Positions 21,694-33,870 of a stretch of DNA of 64,000 nucleotides are shown here, piece by piece. Within the stretch, counting starts at the first letter, position 1. Each line of letters starts with the position of its first letter. Both the position numbers and the translations under genes were made by a program. Under the pieces are notes generated by a model. It had not been told where the DNA came from. It worked only from the letters and a program-made list of their open reading frames with translations, and ran no database searches. Origin of the DNA: Quercus robur. Lineage: Eukaryota; Streptophyta; Magnoliopsida; Fagales; Fagaceae. The stretch lies in contig NC_065539.1 in assembly GCF_932294415.1 (NCBI RefSeq), forward strand, positions 47,344,501 through 47,408,500. The letters run 5' to 3'.

Positions 21694-24428
21694 TTAGCCA
21701 CTAGTGGAGCCAGCCACAGTTCGAGTGGGGCATGTTCTTCTATTATGGCCTTCTTGCCTACAGAGACTGCACAATGTCCTTGGTTGAAGCTCTGCCCCTT
21801 CGTCCATTTCATTTCGAAGCCGAGTTGTTCTTGGTCGACCTTTTTCACGACGCAGCTTGACATTAGGATACAAGACCGGGAAATTAGGCTCATTCCAATG
21901 TACACTGTTTGGAACTGTGCGAAATCTAGGTGCATAACAAGCAACTTGTTCTTCCAAATGGTAGCAACGGTCGATATATCGCATTGTAGAGATGCCTTGA
22001 TATTTACACACAGCAATGACATGTGAGCACGGAATCTTATAAACCTGCCGTTTTTGACAACTACAAGTGTTCTGCCTCAAATTTACCTCATGACGATGAT
22101 TACCCCTATATGCAGAGTTAGGGTTTATTGGTGTTCTGACTTCAAACAGACCATCTTCATGACTGAACACGGTAACTGAATGCTTTGGTGCCTTTTTTCC
22201 CATTTATTGAATTTATTCTTTGCATAGGCCGTAATGCGTTCACCGGCAGTAACCTCTGCACATGCCTTAGTATACCGATCGGCAAAGTAGGCGACACAAC
22301 GATAGTATGTAAGTTCAACTAATGCAGTTATGGGCAAATTTCTAGCACTCTTTAGAATTCCATTGAAGTTTTCAGACAAGTTTGTGGTCATTGCCTCATA
22401 ACGATGTCCACCATCGTATGCTAACGTCCACTTTTCCACCGACATTTCCCTTAAATACTTCTCACCATCTGCACTTAACTGAGTAATTCTATCCCTGGTG
22501 ATTTGATACTTTCGTAACTGATTCTCCATGCCTGCCCACATTACCATGGCCTTCAAGTTTTTATTCTCAATTTGTTGATTGAAATTGCTAGCCACATGGC
22601 GAAGGCAAAAACGATGATACCAACGTGTCGATTGACATATAGTCCGTATCGCTGCCATTATACCAGGATGATGATCAGATATGACACATAACCCTTCTCG
22701 ATTAGTGACATTAATCTGAATACAACGCAAAAACCAATACCAGCTATCATCAGTTTCCTTCTCCACAATGGCAAAGGCAAGTGGAAAAAGTCTGTTGTCA
22801 CCATCCCAAGTTGATGCAATCAGTAACGTACCTTTATACTTACCATATAGGAAAGTTCCATCTATACTAATCACTGACCTACAATGTTGAAAACCTTCAA
22901 TTGATGGACCAAAAGCCCAGAACACTCTCTCGAATATCGCACAGCCTGGCATAGTAGCAGGTATTGTTCTCCAAATAACCCTGCTGTCCGGGTTTGAATC
23001 AGTCAAAGCTTTCAACCATTTTGGCAATAATTGATAAGATTTGTCCCAATCACCAAACGCTCTACCAATTGCTTTCTCTTTTGCCTCCCACACCTTGAAA
23101 TAAAAAGGCCTGTATTGGTACTTATTATAAAGAGTCTGTTGAAGTGAAGCAATCTTTATGGTTGGATCATTTTTGACAACATCCCTCAACTCTTTCTCAA
23201 TAACATGGGTGTCTAATTGCTCATGATCTTGTGTGAGCGTAGACTCTGTACATGTGTGTGGACCATTGTACTTCCTAACCTCAAACAACCCATATGTAGC
23301 CCGGAAGCATGCTCGAAGACGCCAAGAACAATTTTTGCACCTTACAGACCAACATTCTGGATCTAACTCTCTTACACAAAATGTTTGGTTCCTCTTGATG
23401 TGATAGCGTTTAACAGCAGCTTGTAGTTCATCCTTATCGACAAAAAGCAAGCCCACATAAAACTCTTGGGTAGGGTCCCAAATACTTTGAGTGGGCTTTT
23501 CAAATGGTGGGGTTGGATCAATTATATTATCCCACGTGTTCTGTGAAAAGCTTAGTGATGAAGGTTGATGGACTCCCATAGTTGGACTGCTTTCATGATT
23601 ACCTTCATTTGGAGGCTCCTGTTCATCTCCAATATCATCAAGGACCTCATCGTCATCAAGTTGGTCATCACTATCCATAGTCCACATCCTTTCTGATAAT
23701 GTATGGACCGCATTTTCAGTAGTAGCAGCTATACGATGTGTATCATTAGGATCATTAGCAGCTCTCTGAGAGGCGGTTTGGTCATACTGAGCTTCAAACT
23801 CAAAACAAGTAGTCTCTTGTGTGACATGCTCAGTTGGATTATCATAGTCAGCATCACTGTTGTTCATTAGCCGAGAAGGAACATGTTGGTCCTCAGTTGC
23901 AACATGAGTATATGGAGAATGATAGTCAGCACCGCCAATGTTGATTGGAGAATGAGCCGCATCTTGAGAATAATGACCAATATGAGTGGCATATGGATCA
24001 TGGAAGTGCCCGCCATGTGAATAACTAAACGATGCACTCGGTCCTTTGTTGGCATATCGAATGGGGAAAACATCTCGGTGGCTTCTTATAGGCTCTACAC
24101 CCACGTATAACTCTGCACCTACAAATCCATATTGGCGGTCTAACATATCGAATATTGCATTGACACCATTATCATCTGCTACCAAAACTTGCTGGTAAGT
24201 CACAGGATGTGGATGACATTGAAATGGAAATCTATACCAAATAGTCAATTTTGAATCTTCTCTGTTTATATGAAGTGTGGATGCTACTCTATCACATAGA
24301 TCTTCAAATGTAACACCCCGGCTTAATGGAAGCATAGAAGGAGGTGGCCCTTCGTAATAAACCCCATTTTCTCCATGTTTAATTATTCTACCGGAATGGA
24401 TGAGAAAAATGAACAACTTTTCTACCAT
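21694..24428 (-). CDS. MuDR/MULE transposase with one frameshift
   Basis: The first frame (22125-24428, 767 codons) has a PB1-like N-terminus (about 1-110) and an acidic linker. A MuDR zinc DNA-binding domain has C364, C367, H391 and C393. The MULE catalytic domain has D523 (SIDGTF), D585 (ISDHHPGI), the C608-H611 signature and a probable E685 (NLSENFN). The SWIM zinc finger (CSC, then PCSHVIA) and a CCHC knuckle (CSLCRQEGHNRRTC) lie in the next frame, 21694-22203. The frames overlap, and a -1 step in the run gggaaaaaagg near 22195 is enough to switch. Either this copy is broken once or the run slips. The ATG follows a good 3' splice site (ctttactgtag), so a 5' intron is likely. It would cut and join the element ends in the nucleus. 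Confidence 0.85.
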
Positions 24429-24429
24429 C

Positions 24430-25080
24430 TACAGTAAAGCATAATAATAGTATTAATAAATTAACACAACACAACCATTACAATGCAATACAAGAAGGTA
24501 ATCCATTAAAAATATTCATTGATAATAATAGTATTAAACATACGTGTATATTATAGGCTAACAAACTAAGTATTTCTTTAAGGAAATATACGTCAATTTT
24601 GAAATTTAGGCAAGAATTCATGGATAAATAATTTAAAACATATCATACAAATCAATTCATATTGCAAAACACATAATACAGAAACAAGATTTGCATGAAC
24701 AAATAATTTAACAAAAAAAAGATTTTCATACTTAGCTATGCCCCTAAAACATATCAACATGAATATTATAAAAAGAAAAGTAATTACTTAAGAAATATAA
24801 CTCACCTTCTAAGAGATAACGAACGGATAGATATTTGCAAGTGTTGTTACTTATAGTTGTTTGTAGAATATATGGCACGCATGATTTGAAAATGGTTGGT
24901 AAAATTATGAGGGGAACAAGAGTGGAGAAGAAGGTTGATGGAATTTATAGGGGAAAAAGAGTAGAAAATAAGAACGGTGGAAATTTCAGTGACATTAGTA
25001 CTGTTTAAATAGGATGCAAGTTTCATATCAGTTAAATTCAGTGACATTATAGGGTACTTTTACCATAAAAGAACATGACA
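24430..25080. other. Spacer upstream of the transposase
   Basis: About 650 bp of AT-rich DNA that must hold the transposase promoter and any 5' exon. No clear TATA box could be chosen among the many AT stretches. Confidence 0.4.
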
Positions 25081-25990
25081 AACAAAACTCCTTTGGTCAA
25101 AAAAATACTTAAAGAATCTCTGCAATGTCACAAATACTGAAAGAATCTCTACAATGCCACTGCAATGCCATTGTACTTGAATCTATCCTTATAGGGTACT
25201 TTTTTTTATATGTGTACTTTTTTTTTTTATCTCTCTCCTCTATTTCGGCAACAAAAAAATACTGAAAGAATCTCTGCAATGCCACAAATACTGAAAAGAA
25301 TCTTTGCAATGTCATTGTACTTGAATCTATCCTTATAGGGTACTTTTTTTCATATGAGTACTTTTTTTTTATATCTCTCTCCTCTATTTCGGCAATGCCA
25401 TTGCCACAAACCAGATGAGATAAGGAGTTGAAGTGATTGGTTGATTGACTCTTTGTTTTATTTTTTTTACTTTCTTTGCTTTTTTTGTTCACAGCGTGCA
25501 CGTAAGAATCTATGTACTTTCTTTACTTTTTTTTTTTTTTTTTTTTGTTTACAGCGTGCACATCAATCAATTTTTTTCTTCTATATTGTAAAAATCTATG
25601 TACTTTCTTTGCTTTTTTGGGTTTACAGTGTACACATCAATCATTTTTTTTTTCGGTATTGTAAGAATCTATATACTTTATTGTTGTTTACAGTATGCAC
25701 ATCAATCATTTTTTTATTCTATATTGTAAGAATCTATATACTTTCTTTGCTTTTTTTTTTTTGGTTTATAGTGTGCATATCAATCATTTTTTCTTTTCTA
25801 TTGTAAGAATCTGTATACTTTCTTTGTTTTTTTTTTTTTTTTTTTTGTTTACAACGTGCACATCAGTCAATTTTTTTCTTCTATAAGAATCTATGTACTT
25901 TTTTTTGTTTTTGTTTATAGCGTGCACTTTAGAATAAGAATCAATGTACGAGAGGCTATGGAGAATAAGAATCTATGTACTTTTTTTTGT
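25080..25990. repeat. Third, rearranged copy of the MULE end
   Basis: A partial copy of the inner MULE end lies between the transposase and the PMD gene. It has two runs of tatctctctcctctatttcg with tactgaaagaatctc blocks, one CGGCAAT palindrome, and then the cagatgagataaggagttg and TGCACATCAATCA array found at 29640-30035. Its order is the same as in the right end, but the long palindrome array is missing. Confidence 0.75.
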
Positions 25991-26247
25991 CTTTGACACT
26001 TTTACGAGGGTTTGGAAGAGAAGCTGTGGAGAATGAAAATAAAAATGTACACCACAATAGCCATCATGCAAAGGAAAAAAGATTTACCAAAGGAAAAATG
26101 TACACATTTCTTGTTTTCACAAAGGTCTTACGGTTAGTAGTATAATGTGCTATGTATACTATCTAGGCATAATATTTTTTGCTACAATGATGCATAAATA
26201 ATGATAATACTTTAATATATTTTTAATAAACAGTCATTTTACATTGA

Positions 26248-28870
26248 TTAGTGATTGCGACGATGAGGTACATTCAATTTTTGTTGTGTTCCACAACATG
26301 GAGGATGCCTATTTTCTCGTTGTGGGTACCTTTGTGCTTGCACAGGACTTCTCCCCATGCGCCTCGACTGTGTTCTAATATCAACCTCTGTTTGATAATT
26401 ACCATAGTCGTCATCTTCATTATCTGAAGACACCTCCATATCTTGGGTATCTTCTGCATCTTCCCCACTATCCTCATTTGAGGCATCTTCCTCAGAGTCT
26501 GTTACAGAGGCCTCTTCTTCAGAGTTTGGAGCACATACCCATGTATTTTGTGGTGTGCAAAAATCACCAACATGAGGGGGTGGTTGGGAAGGTTGTGGTG
26601 TACAGAAATCATAGTTGTACTGGCTATCTTGGCCATAATTGTATTGCCCAGCATAAGATGGAGGTGGCGATGGGTGATAGGAGGGAGGTGTTGAATTAGG
26701 TTGGGGATAATGGTCATAGATAAACAAACCCTCAAATCCTTGTCCTATGGAAGTGGATGACCCAATTTGTTGATATAAATTCATGCAATACTCATTGACA
26801 TTAATTGGATTATACTCACTGAAGGTGGTTGGCTCATTACTAGCAAATGTTGATGGCCCAACTTGGGTAGAGCTGTACATATTGTGTTGTGCGGAGGTGG
26901 ATGGTCCGACATCATCATTTCGGCATTGTCCACGTTGTGCAGAGGTAGATGAGTGGGTTTCAATATAGGTTTGCGACTGTCTTCCTTGGCGCCTTTGTCG
27001 TCGCCCGAAGTTTGTCACCCTTTCAGTAGGGATAGAGGAAATATTTGCTTCCATTGATAACTTCAGTCGGGTAAGGCCCTCTACTATTGGTGGAAGGACT
27101 TGTTGTGCTGTGAGATCATTTCTCTGTTGATTTGCAACAGCTAAATTTAACATATTATTGACCTCAGTTTGCTGTCGCAGAAAAAGGAAAATAACATTTA
27201 TTAGTGCAGTAATATTGAAAAAGTGAAAATAATAATTTGTTATCAATATTAGTGCAGTATTCGGATGTGTAAATAACTTGTTATCAATATTAGTGCAGTA
27301 TTATCAAAAAAGCTGAAATAATAACCTGGTATATATGGGCAGCCGCCTCTGGTGTTGTGAATAGGTGACCATTTTGCTGGTACCATGTTGCATAGTCCAC
27401 ACTTGAATCAAAAGGTCATCTCCAACTAGAAGTTCAGCTTGCATGTTCCAACGCTGGTAGTATTGGTCATGCTGCCTTCTCCAATTGACAGTGGACTTTC
27501 CTGTCAACTTTATACAATGCACAGATTTATCCAAATTGTCTGTAGGCCACCTTGGACATCTTTGCAACAACCCAAACTGTTGCATGACTCTTTCTGGGTA
27601 GTAATACTTTACAATTTGGAAGCCCAACAATGGCGCTGTTGTAGTTCATATATTTCTTTCTGCAAGACACCATGGATGCATATAGTTATCGTATGGTGTC
27701 CAAACAACCTGCAATTCCAATTACAATAACTATGTTATAATCAATCAAGACAATAATATAACTAGTAAATTAACCATTGATGCATTGTGATATATTACAT
27801 GTTTATTATTATGTGTATCATGATTAGAACGGTATGAACGCAAAACATGCGTTGGTGTATGAGTAAATGTTCTTTTGGTATTCCACCTATACACAATTAA
27901 TGATTGTCATACAATATTTAGGGTTTGGAAGTATCAAGGATTACAAAATTGTATAGAAATAAAAAGTAAATATTATACCTGCAACCGTATGGGTCGTCGC
28001 CATTTAAATTTGTTGGATTTATTGGAATTGGGGTCAGATATGGAAGATGCTCCCACGCCCATAATTGTAATATGAAAACAGGACCTGCAATCTCCGTGCT
28101 TTTTTTAATAGCAGTAGTACACAGCTCTTTATAAAGGTAAGCAAGTGTAGCACTACCCCAGCTATATTCCCCAGCTACACCAAAGTCGTCTAACAGCTTG
28201 AGAAAGCAGCAATGCAATCTACTTTGGCTCTTATTTCCAAATAGTAAAGCCAAAACCTGAAACATGTATGCCCTAGCATGCTGTTGGGTTGTTATAGCAT
28301 TGGCACCCTCTGGTAGGTTTGAGAATGTATCCCTTACCCATGTTATTTTAAGGCCACCAAATTTCAATGCTGTTTCAGGTGGTGTCACCCCAAGTAAATT
28401 ACGACATTCTGTACTCCAAATCAAATTTATTGGCCCGCACACTGCATTGCCATCAATAGGCAATCTTGTAAGGATTGCTATATCCTGTAGAGTTATAGTC
28501 ATTTCACAATTAGGTAGGTGAAATGTATGGGTACTACATTGCCATCGCTCCACCAAAGAAGTGATAAGACTCCAATCAATATCTATATGTGGTAGGCGGG
28601 TAACACGGTATAATCTACATTGATGCAAATATGGGGCGATACGCTCGCCTAACTATGGGAGGGGTGCAAACGATTGAGGTCGCACTCGTAAGGTGGAAAC
28701 TTGAATTTTTTTTTTAAAAAAAATATACAATGTTATATTGCTAATGTTTAAATTATTTTCATGTAAATTGAATAATTGTATATATTATTAGGACATTAAT
28801 AAATTTGGATCTTGCAACGTACATTGCCTTCCATTGCATCATTAGAGATGTGGTATTGTTGTTGCTCCAT
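26248..28870 (-). pseudogene. Plant mobile domain (PMD, MAIN-like) gene in MULE
   Basis: Exons read by eye on the minus strand: a short first exon (MEQQQYHISNDAMEGN, from 28870); the PMD core (28.68-27.98 kb) with WSLITSLVERWQ, THTFHLPNCEMTITLQDIAI and GDDPYGCR at a GT donor; about 27.89-27.78 kb (RWNTKRTFTHTPTHVLRSYR); about 27.71-27.33 kb (PERVMQQFGL to EAAAHIYQ); and a last exon (26248-27180). The last exon encodes a disordered Ser/Pro-rich tail with an acidic stretch and an Arg-rich end. The PMD occurs in transposons and in MAIN/MAIL1, host proteins needed for transposon silencing in Arabidopsis. This copy has two in-frame stops and one frameshift in the core exons, so it is probably not translated whole. 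It lies between two copies of the MULE end. Confidence 0.75.
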
Positions 28871-29640
28871 TTCAAATATATCTACAACAAAATTGAAAGA
28901 AACTCAAATAAAGGATTTATGAAGCAAAATTTTTAATAATAATAATAATAATAGTTTTTGCAAAAATAATCATACACACAATAATTAGTATTAACTATAA
29001 TTGAGATGCTTACCACAATTGTGATGCCAACTAAAAGAGTGAGAATTATAGAGTGATACTTGCAAAAAAAAAAAAAAAAAAAAAAAACACAATCAGATAA
29101 CCATAAAAAATAATTCATTAATCTAAAATTTGAATAACAAGACCAACAACAACAACAATTATCATAATCATAGGCATACAAATAATATTAATTACAATTA
29201 CAACAATACATAATATTTTACAATGTATTAGCTTCTAATATTTACAAAGCACATGTTTATACAATAATAATAAGTTTGTTAATTTCTAGAGCTATAAGTT
29301 AATAAGCAAAGCAAAAAAAATTACATTAACAAAAAACTTACAATCCTTAGTTGTGGCACACTGAAACAAAGTAAAAGAATAACTTTGCAACCTGAGGAAT
29401 TGTGATGAGATGCAATTCTAATTCGCACTTCCCTTCTCTTTTATTACCAATTGAACAATAAAAAGACAAAAAAGAAAGATTTAGGCGTGGCAAAATTTAT
29501 TTTCTGCAGAGAATATAAGTCAGATGAGATGAGGAGCAGACAAAAAAGAATCATGTTGGAGATGAGGTGAGGAGTAGACAAAAAAGAATCACGTTGAAGA
29601 TTTAGGTGTGGCAAAATATATTTTCTGTAGAGAATAAAAA
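28871..29640. other. Spacer upstream of the PMD gene
   Basis: AT-rich with ATT microsatellite-like runs. A two-copy repeat of about 125 bp (gatttaggcgtggcaaaat, then cagatgagatgaggag) lies at about 29480-29660. It presumably holds the PMD promoter; none could be singled out. Confidence 0.5.
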
Positions 29641-29689
29641 TCAGATGAGATGAGGAGTTGAGGTGATTGGTTGATTGAATCTTTGTCTT

Positions 29690-30035
29690 TTTTGGTTTAC
29701 TTTCTTTACTTTTTTTTTTGTTTACAACGTACATGTACATGTAAGAATCTATGTACTTTCTTTGTTTTTTTTTTTGTTTAAAGCGTGCACATCAATCATT
29801 TTTTTCTTCCGTAGTGTAAGAATATATGTACTTTCTTTGCTTTTTTGGTTTACTGTGTACACATCAATAATTTTTCTTCTTCTATATTGTAAGAATCTAT
29901 GTACTTTCTTTACTTTTTTTGGTTTATAGTGTGCACATCAATCATTTTTTCTTTTCTATTGTAAGAATCTGTATACTTTCTTTGTTTTTTTTTTGTTTAC
30001 AGCATGCACATCAGTCATTTTTTTCTTCAATAACA
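29690..30035. repeat. Inner part of right inverted end
   Basis: About five units of tttgtttacagcgtgcacat, caatcattttttcttc and gtaagaatctatgtacttt, the reverse complement of the units at 21235-21430. Confidence 0.8.
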
Positions 30036-30099
30036 TAACAAACCAAACTGGTTCAGTCAAAAAAATATTGAAAGAATAATATGCGTACTTTTTTTATAT

Positions 30100-30565
30100 C
30101 TCTCTCCTCTATTTCGGCAATACCATTGCCACAATTCTTTTTTTTCTCACATTTTTGGCAACGACATTGTCGAAATGGGGAAAAATTTTCCCATTTCGGC
30201 AATCTCATTGCCACAATTGCTAAAAAATTTTTTATTCCCTATTTCGGCAGTGGCATTGCCACAATTAGATTGTCACAAAATTTTTTTCCCTATTTCGGCA
30301 ATACCATTGCCACAATTAGTTTGTCACAAATTTTTTTTTCCTCCCTACTTCGGCAATACCATTACCACAATTTTTTTTTTCTCACAATTTCGGCAATGAC
30401 ACTGCCGAAATAGGGGAAAATTTTTTTTCCCCTATTTCGGCAGTCGCATTGCCACAATTAGATTGTCACAAATTTTTTTTTTCCTATTTCGGCAATACCA
30501 TTGCCAGGCAATGGCACTGCTGAAATAGGGGAAAATTCCCCACATTTTCGGCAATCCCATTGCCG

Positions 30566-30604
<39 letters not shown>

Positions 30605-30829
30605 CACATTTACGGCAACGCTATTGCCGTAATCCTTTTCTCCTCATTTTTTTTTTCACATTTACGACAATGGTATTGCCGAAATAGGTTTCCCCCCTAT
30701 TTCGGCAATCCCGTTGCCGTAATCCTTTTTTTTTTTTTTTTTTTAACATTTACGGCAATGGTATTGCCGAAATAGGGGGAAATTTGTTTCCCCCCTATTT
30801 CGGCAATCCCGTTGCCGTAATCCTTTTCT

Positions 30830-30862
<33 letters not shown>

Positions 30863-31625
30863 CACATTTTAGCATTGCCGAAATAGGGGAAAATTTTTGA
30901 TTCCCACAAATCTTTTTTTTTTCCACATTTACGTCAATGGAATTGCCGAAATTTGTTTTCCTATTTCGGAAATCCGATTGCCATAATCCTTCTCTCTCTA
31001 TTTTTCTCACATTTTCAGCAATCCCATTGTCACAATTGCTAAAAAAAATTTTATTCCCCTATTTCGGCAATGGTATTTCCAATTTTTTTTCTCCCTATTT
31101 TGGCAATGCAATTGCCTCAAGTAGTTTGTCACTTTTATTTTTCTCCCTATTTCGGCAATGGTATTGCCACAAATTTTTTTTTCCTATTTCGGCAATGCCA
31201 TTGCCACAATTAGTTGTCACAAATTTTTTTAACTAATAATAGCTAATTATATGTGATTTATTGTGAAAATATTGTGGACTAATTATATGTGATTTATTGT
31301 GAAAATATTGTGGACATGAAACCTGTTTTTTACTCTTCTAGAGATTTTGAAACCACTTTTTTTTCCATTTTCGACAATGCCATTATCACAATTGCTAAAA
31401 AAAAAAATTTTATTCCCCTATTTCGGCAATGACATTGCCGCGATTGCCTCTTTTTTTTATTTTAAGAGCACTCCACACTCAAACACACAGCATTCGGGCA
31501 GGAAAACTGGGCAGTGGAATTTCGGCAATGGGATTGACGAAATTCAACACTTTCTCTCTCCTCCTTTCCTTATTCTCTCTCCTGCTTTTTGGCTGAATTT
31601 TGGCAATCCCATTGCCGAAATTCAG
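30100..31625. repeat. Right palindrome array of the inner MULE
   Basis: About 25 copies of the CGGCAAT-NNN-ATTGCCG palindrome, in inverted order relative to 19616-21110, with the same variant types (CGTAA ends, cggcaacgggattgcc). Poly-T spacers reach over 40 bp near 30570, so the true length may be uncertain in the assembly. Confidence 0.9.
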
Positions 31626-33109
31626 TCTCTCTCCTCAATTTCCCAATTAACTTCCAACAATTCCTAAAACGCAAATTAACTTTAAATTTTGCAATATTAA
31701 CCCAAAAGACTCTAGAGTTTCACTATTTACTCATTAAATTTACCACTTAATTCCTCTAGACTAAACTCTTTTGCACTTTTATATCAACTCTAAAGAGTCT
31801 TTTTTATAAAAGGATTACTAGATTAGTCTTAATGAAGTCATTTCTGTCCTGCACATGGCCTTCTTGACAATTACCATAGCATCTAAGAGGGAAAATTTTG
31901 ATTCAACAGTTGTACAGAGAATCTAAAATGACTTAAAAGTTAGAGAAAAGCAACAAGAATAAATCGCAAATACTTTTCTCTATTGAGTAATGAATACATC
32001 CACAATGGAGGATATGGAAAACTATATTAGCCCAAAGAAGGATATGAAGTTTATGAACAACTCAACTTTATAAGCTATTTGAAAATTCCAGCCAAATACA
32101 GGGAAAAAGTAGAAAGGAATGTCTGAAGAAGAAAAAAAATTTACAGCCAAAATACTTCAGCTACCATCTTTCACATGTGTTGGTTTCTTCTGCAAGCGTC
32201 TCCCAAACGTTTGCCATCTTCTCTGCATATCATGCCTATACATAGGCATGTATCATTATCAGAGAAAAAAATTGCTCTTATTAAGTGTATAATGTAGCAT
32301 TATTATTATTCGGGGCCACATATTGCCAACGTCAAAAAAAGGAACCTAATTTGCAACAAATCCTCTCAACATAACAATAAATTTGGAGCCAATCTACCAG
32401 AAGCAACTTAGAATTTTAAATCCTACATCACAATTTATGTTGCCACATGTTTAACAATCAAGTAATAATAAGCTCTCATTATATGTACTTAATACATAAA
32501 CAGAAGAGGCATTAGGCCTCCTAGTGATGATTTTCCAACAACAATACAACTCTTAGTTTTTACCTAGCAAACCCAAAAGGAGGCCACATTGCATTTGACT
32601 AGAAAAATACCACATCTTCAAACATCTTCAATACCAAGAAGTAATCAAAATAAAAAATATTATAGGTAGAAGGTGATCAGAATTATAAGCTAGCCAATAC
32701 ATTTGCATACCTGTCAGTCTACCCTACTTGTATCCAAATTAAATAACAGCATTGAAGCTTGTAGCTTACAATAAAAAGGGAACCACATAAAATCAACAAA
32801 TATTTGTAGAAGGCATCAAGTAATAACTTGTCAACTATAAACAAAGAATATTTACTTTGCCAATAGGGGTCGTGAACATTTTACATTTAGTGGACAAAAA
32901 TCATAACTCCAAAAGGAACTTAAGAAACCAGTGAGGAACAAAATCAACACAAAACACACAAATGAAGTGAAAGTTACGTTCTTTATTAAATCAAACTTTC
33001 AAGTCCTAAGCACAAAACCGAGGGAAACAAGCGAGCCAAATAATTTCACAACAATAATTAAAATGAAAGACAATTTCAGATTACCTTTACTCTAAGTGCT
33101 TACTCATTT

Positions 33110-33830
33110 CTTGATATTGTTGATGGTTCTTATCCATGTCCAGAAAAAATTTTCAATCATGATAAGGGATTGCCTACCACACAAGAAAATCCAAATTTTC
33201 TTCAATGGTGCATAAAAAAGATCAAGCTTTAATGTCAATGATCAGTGCTACGTTGTATCACTTAGCTCTTGCCCTTGTTCTTGGGCAAACTATATCTAAA
33301 GGTGTATGGGATACTTCAAAAAGGTGCTATACTTCTATGTCTAGATCTAACATTCTTGGTTTGAAAAGAGAACTAAATAGTTAAATAGCATTAGGAAGAA
33401 AAATGATTATATTGATGTGTACTTGGCCAAAATCAAAGATTGCAGAGACAAATTGGTGACAGTAGGTGTTCATATTGAAGATGAAGAGCTTCTACACATT
33501 GTTCTTGATGGACTGCCACAAGGGTACTATTCCTTCAATTTTGCTCTAAGAACCAGGGATGATCCTATAGGATATGAACAAGTTCATGTTCTTCTCACCT
33601 CTAAAGAAAAATCACTAAAGCATGCCTCTGAGCTAATCAAAGACCCTATTCATATGGCTATGATTGATCAAGGACCTACGCCAAATTCATCTCCTCCAAT
33701 CCTTAATGGTCAGTGCCAAGCATATAGAGGAAGATCGAGGTAGATCAACCAATAATTAAGGCAGAGGAGGAAGATCCTATAGAGGTGGTTATCATAATCA
33801 AAATCAGAATTTTTATTAAGGTGGTTATCA
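33110..33830 (+). mobile_element. Copia gag fragment (fossil)
   Basis: A fragment of a Copia-type gag (UBN2 family) including LVTVGVHIEDEELLHIVLDG and GLPQGYYSFNFALRTRDD. There are no LTRs, protease, integrase or reverse transcriptase nearby. It is broken, with a few breaks, and old. It sits inside the outer MULE and ends near a (TC)n tract. Confidence 0.75.
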
Positions 33831-33832
33831 AG

Positions 33833-33836
<4 letters not shown>

Positions 33837-33868
<32 letters not shown>
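33837..33868. repeat. (TC)16 microsatellite
   Basis: Pure TC repeat directly after the Copia gag fragment. 33870-34755 beyond it is AT-rich, with a (GT)n tract near 34393 and nothing else I recognise. Confidence 0.9.

Positions 33869-33870
<2 letters not shown>

Larger units (their letters stand above)
19481..31755. mobile_element. Inner MULE with palindromic 2-kb inverted ends
   Basis: Left about 19481-21430 and right about 29690-31755 are inverted copies of each other. From outside inward both have gaaattaaatggtaaa or ggaattaagtggtaaa, then tcttttgggttaatattgc, a ccgagtgtgcccgagtg-like word, a long array of CGGCAAT palindromes, then a TGCACATCAATCA array. Between them lie a MuDR-type transposase gene and a PMD gene, both on the minus strand. 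No clean 9-bp target duplication was found at these outer edges, so the exact ends are uncertain to tens of bases. Confidence 0.75.
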
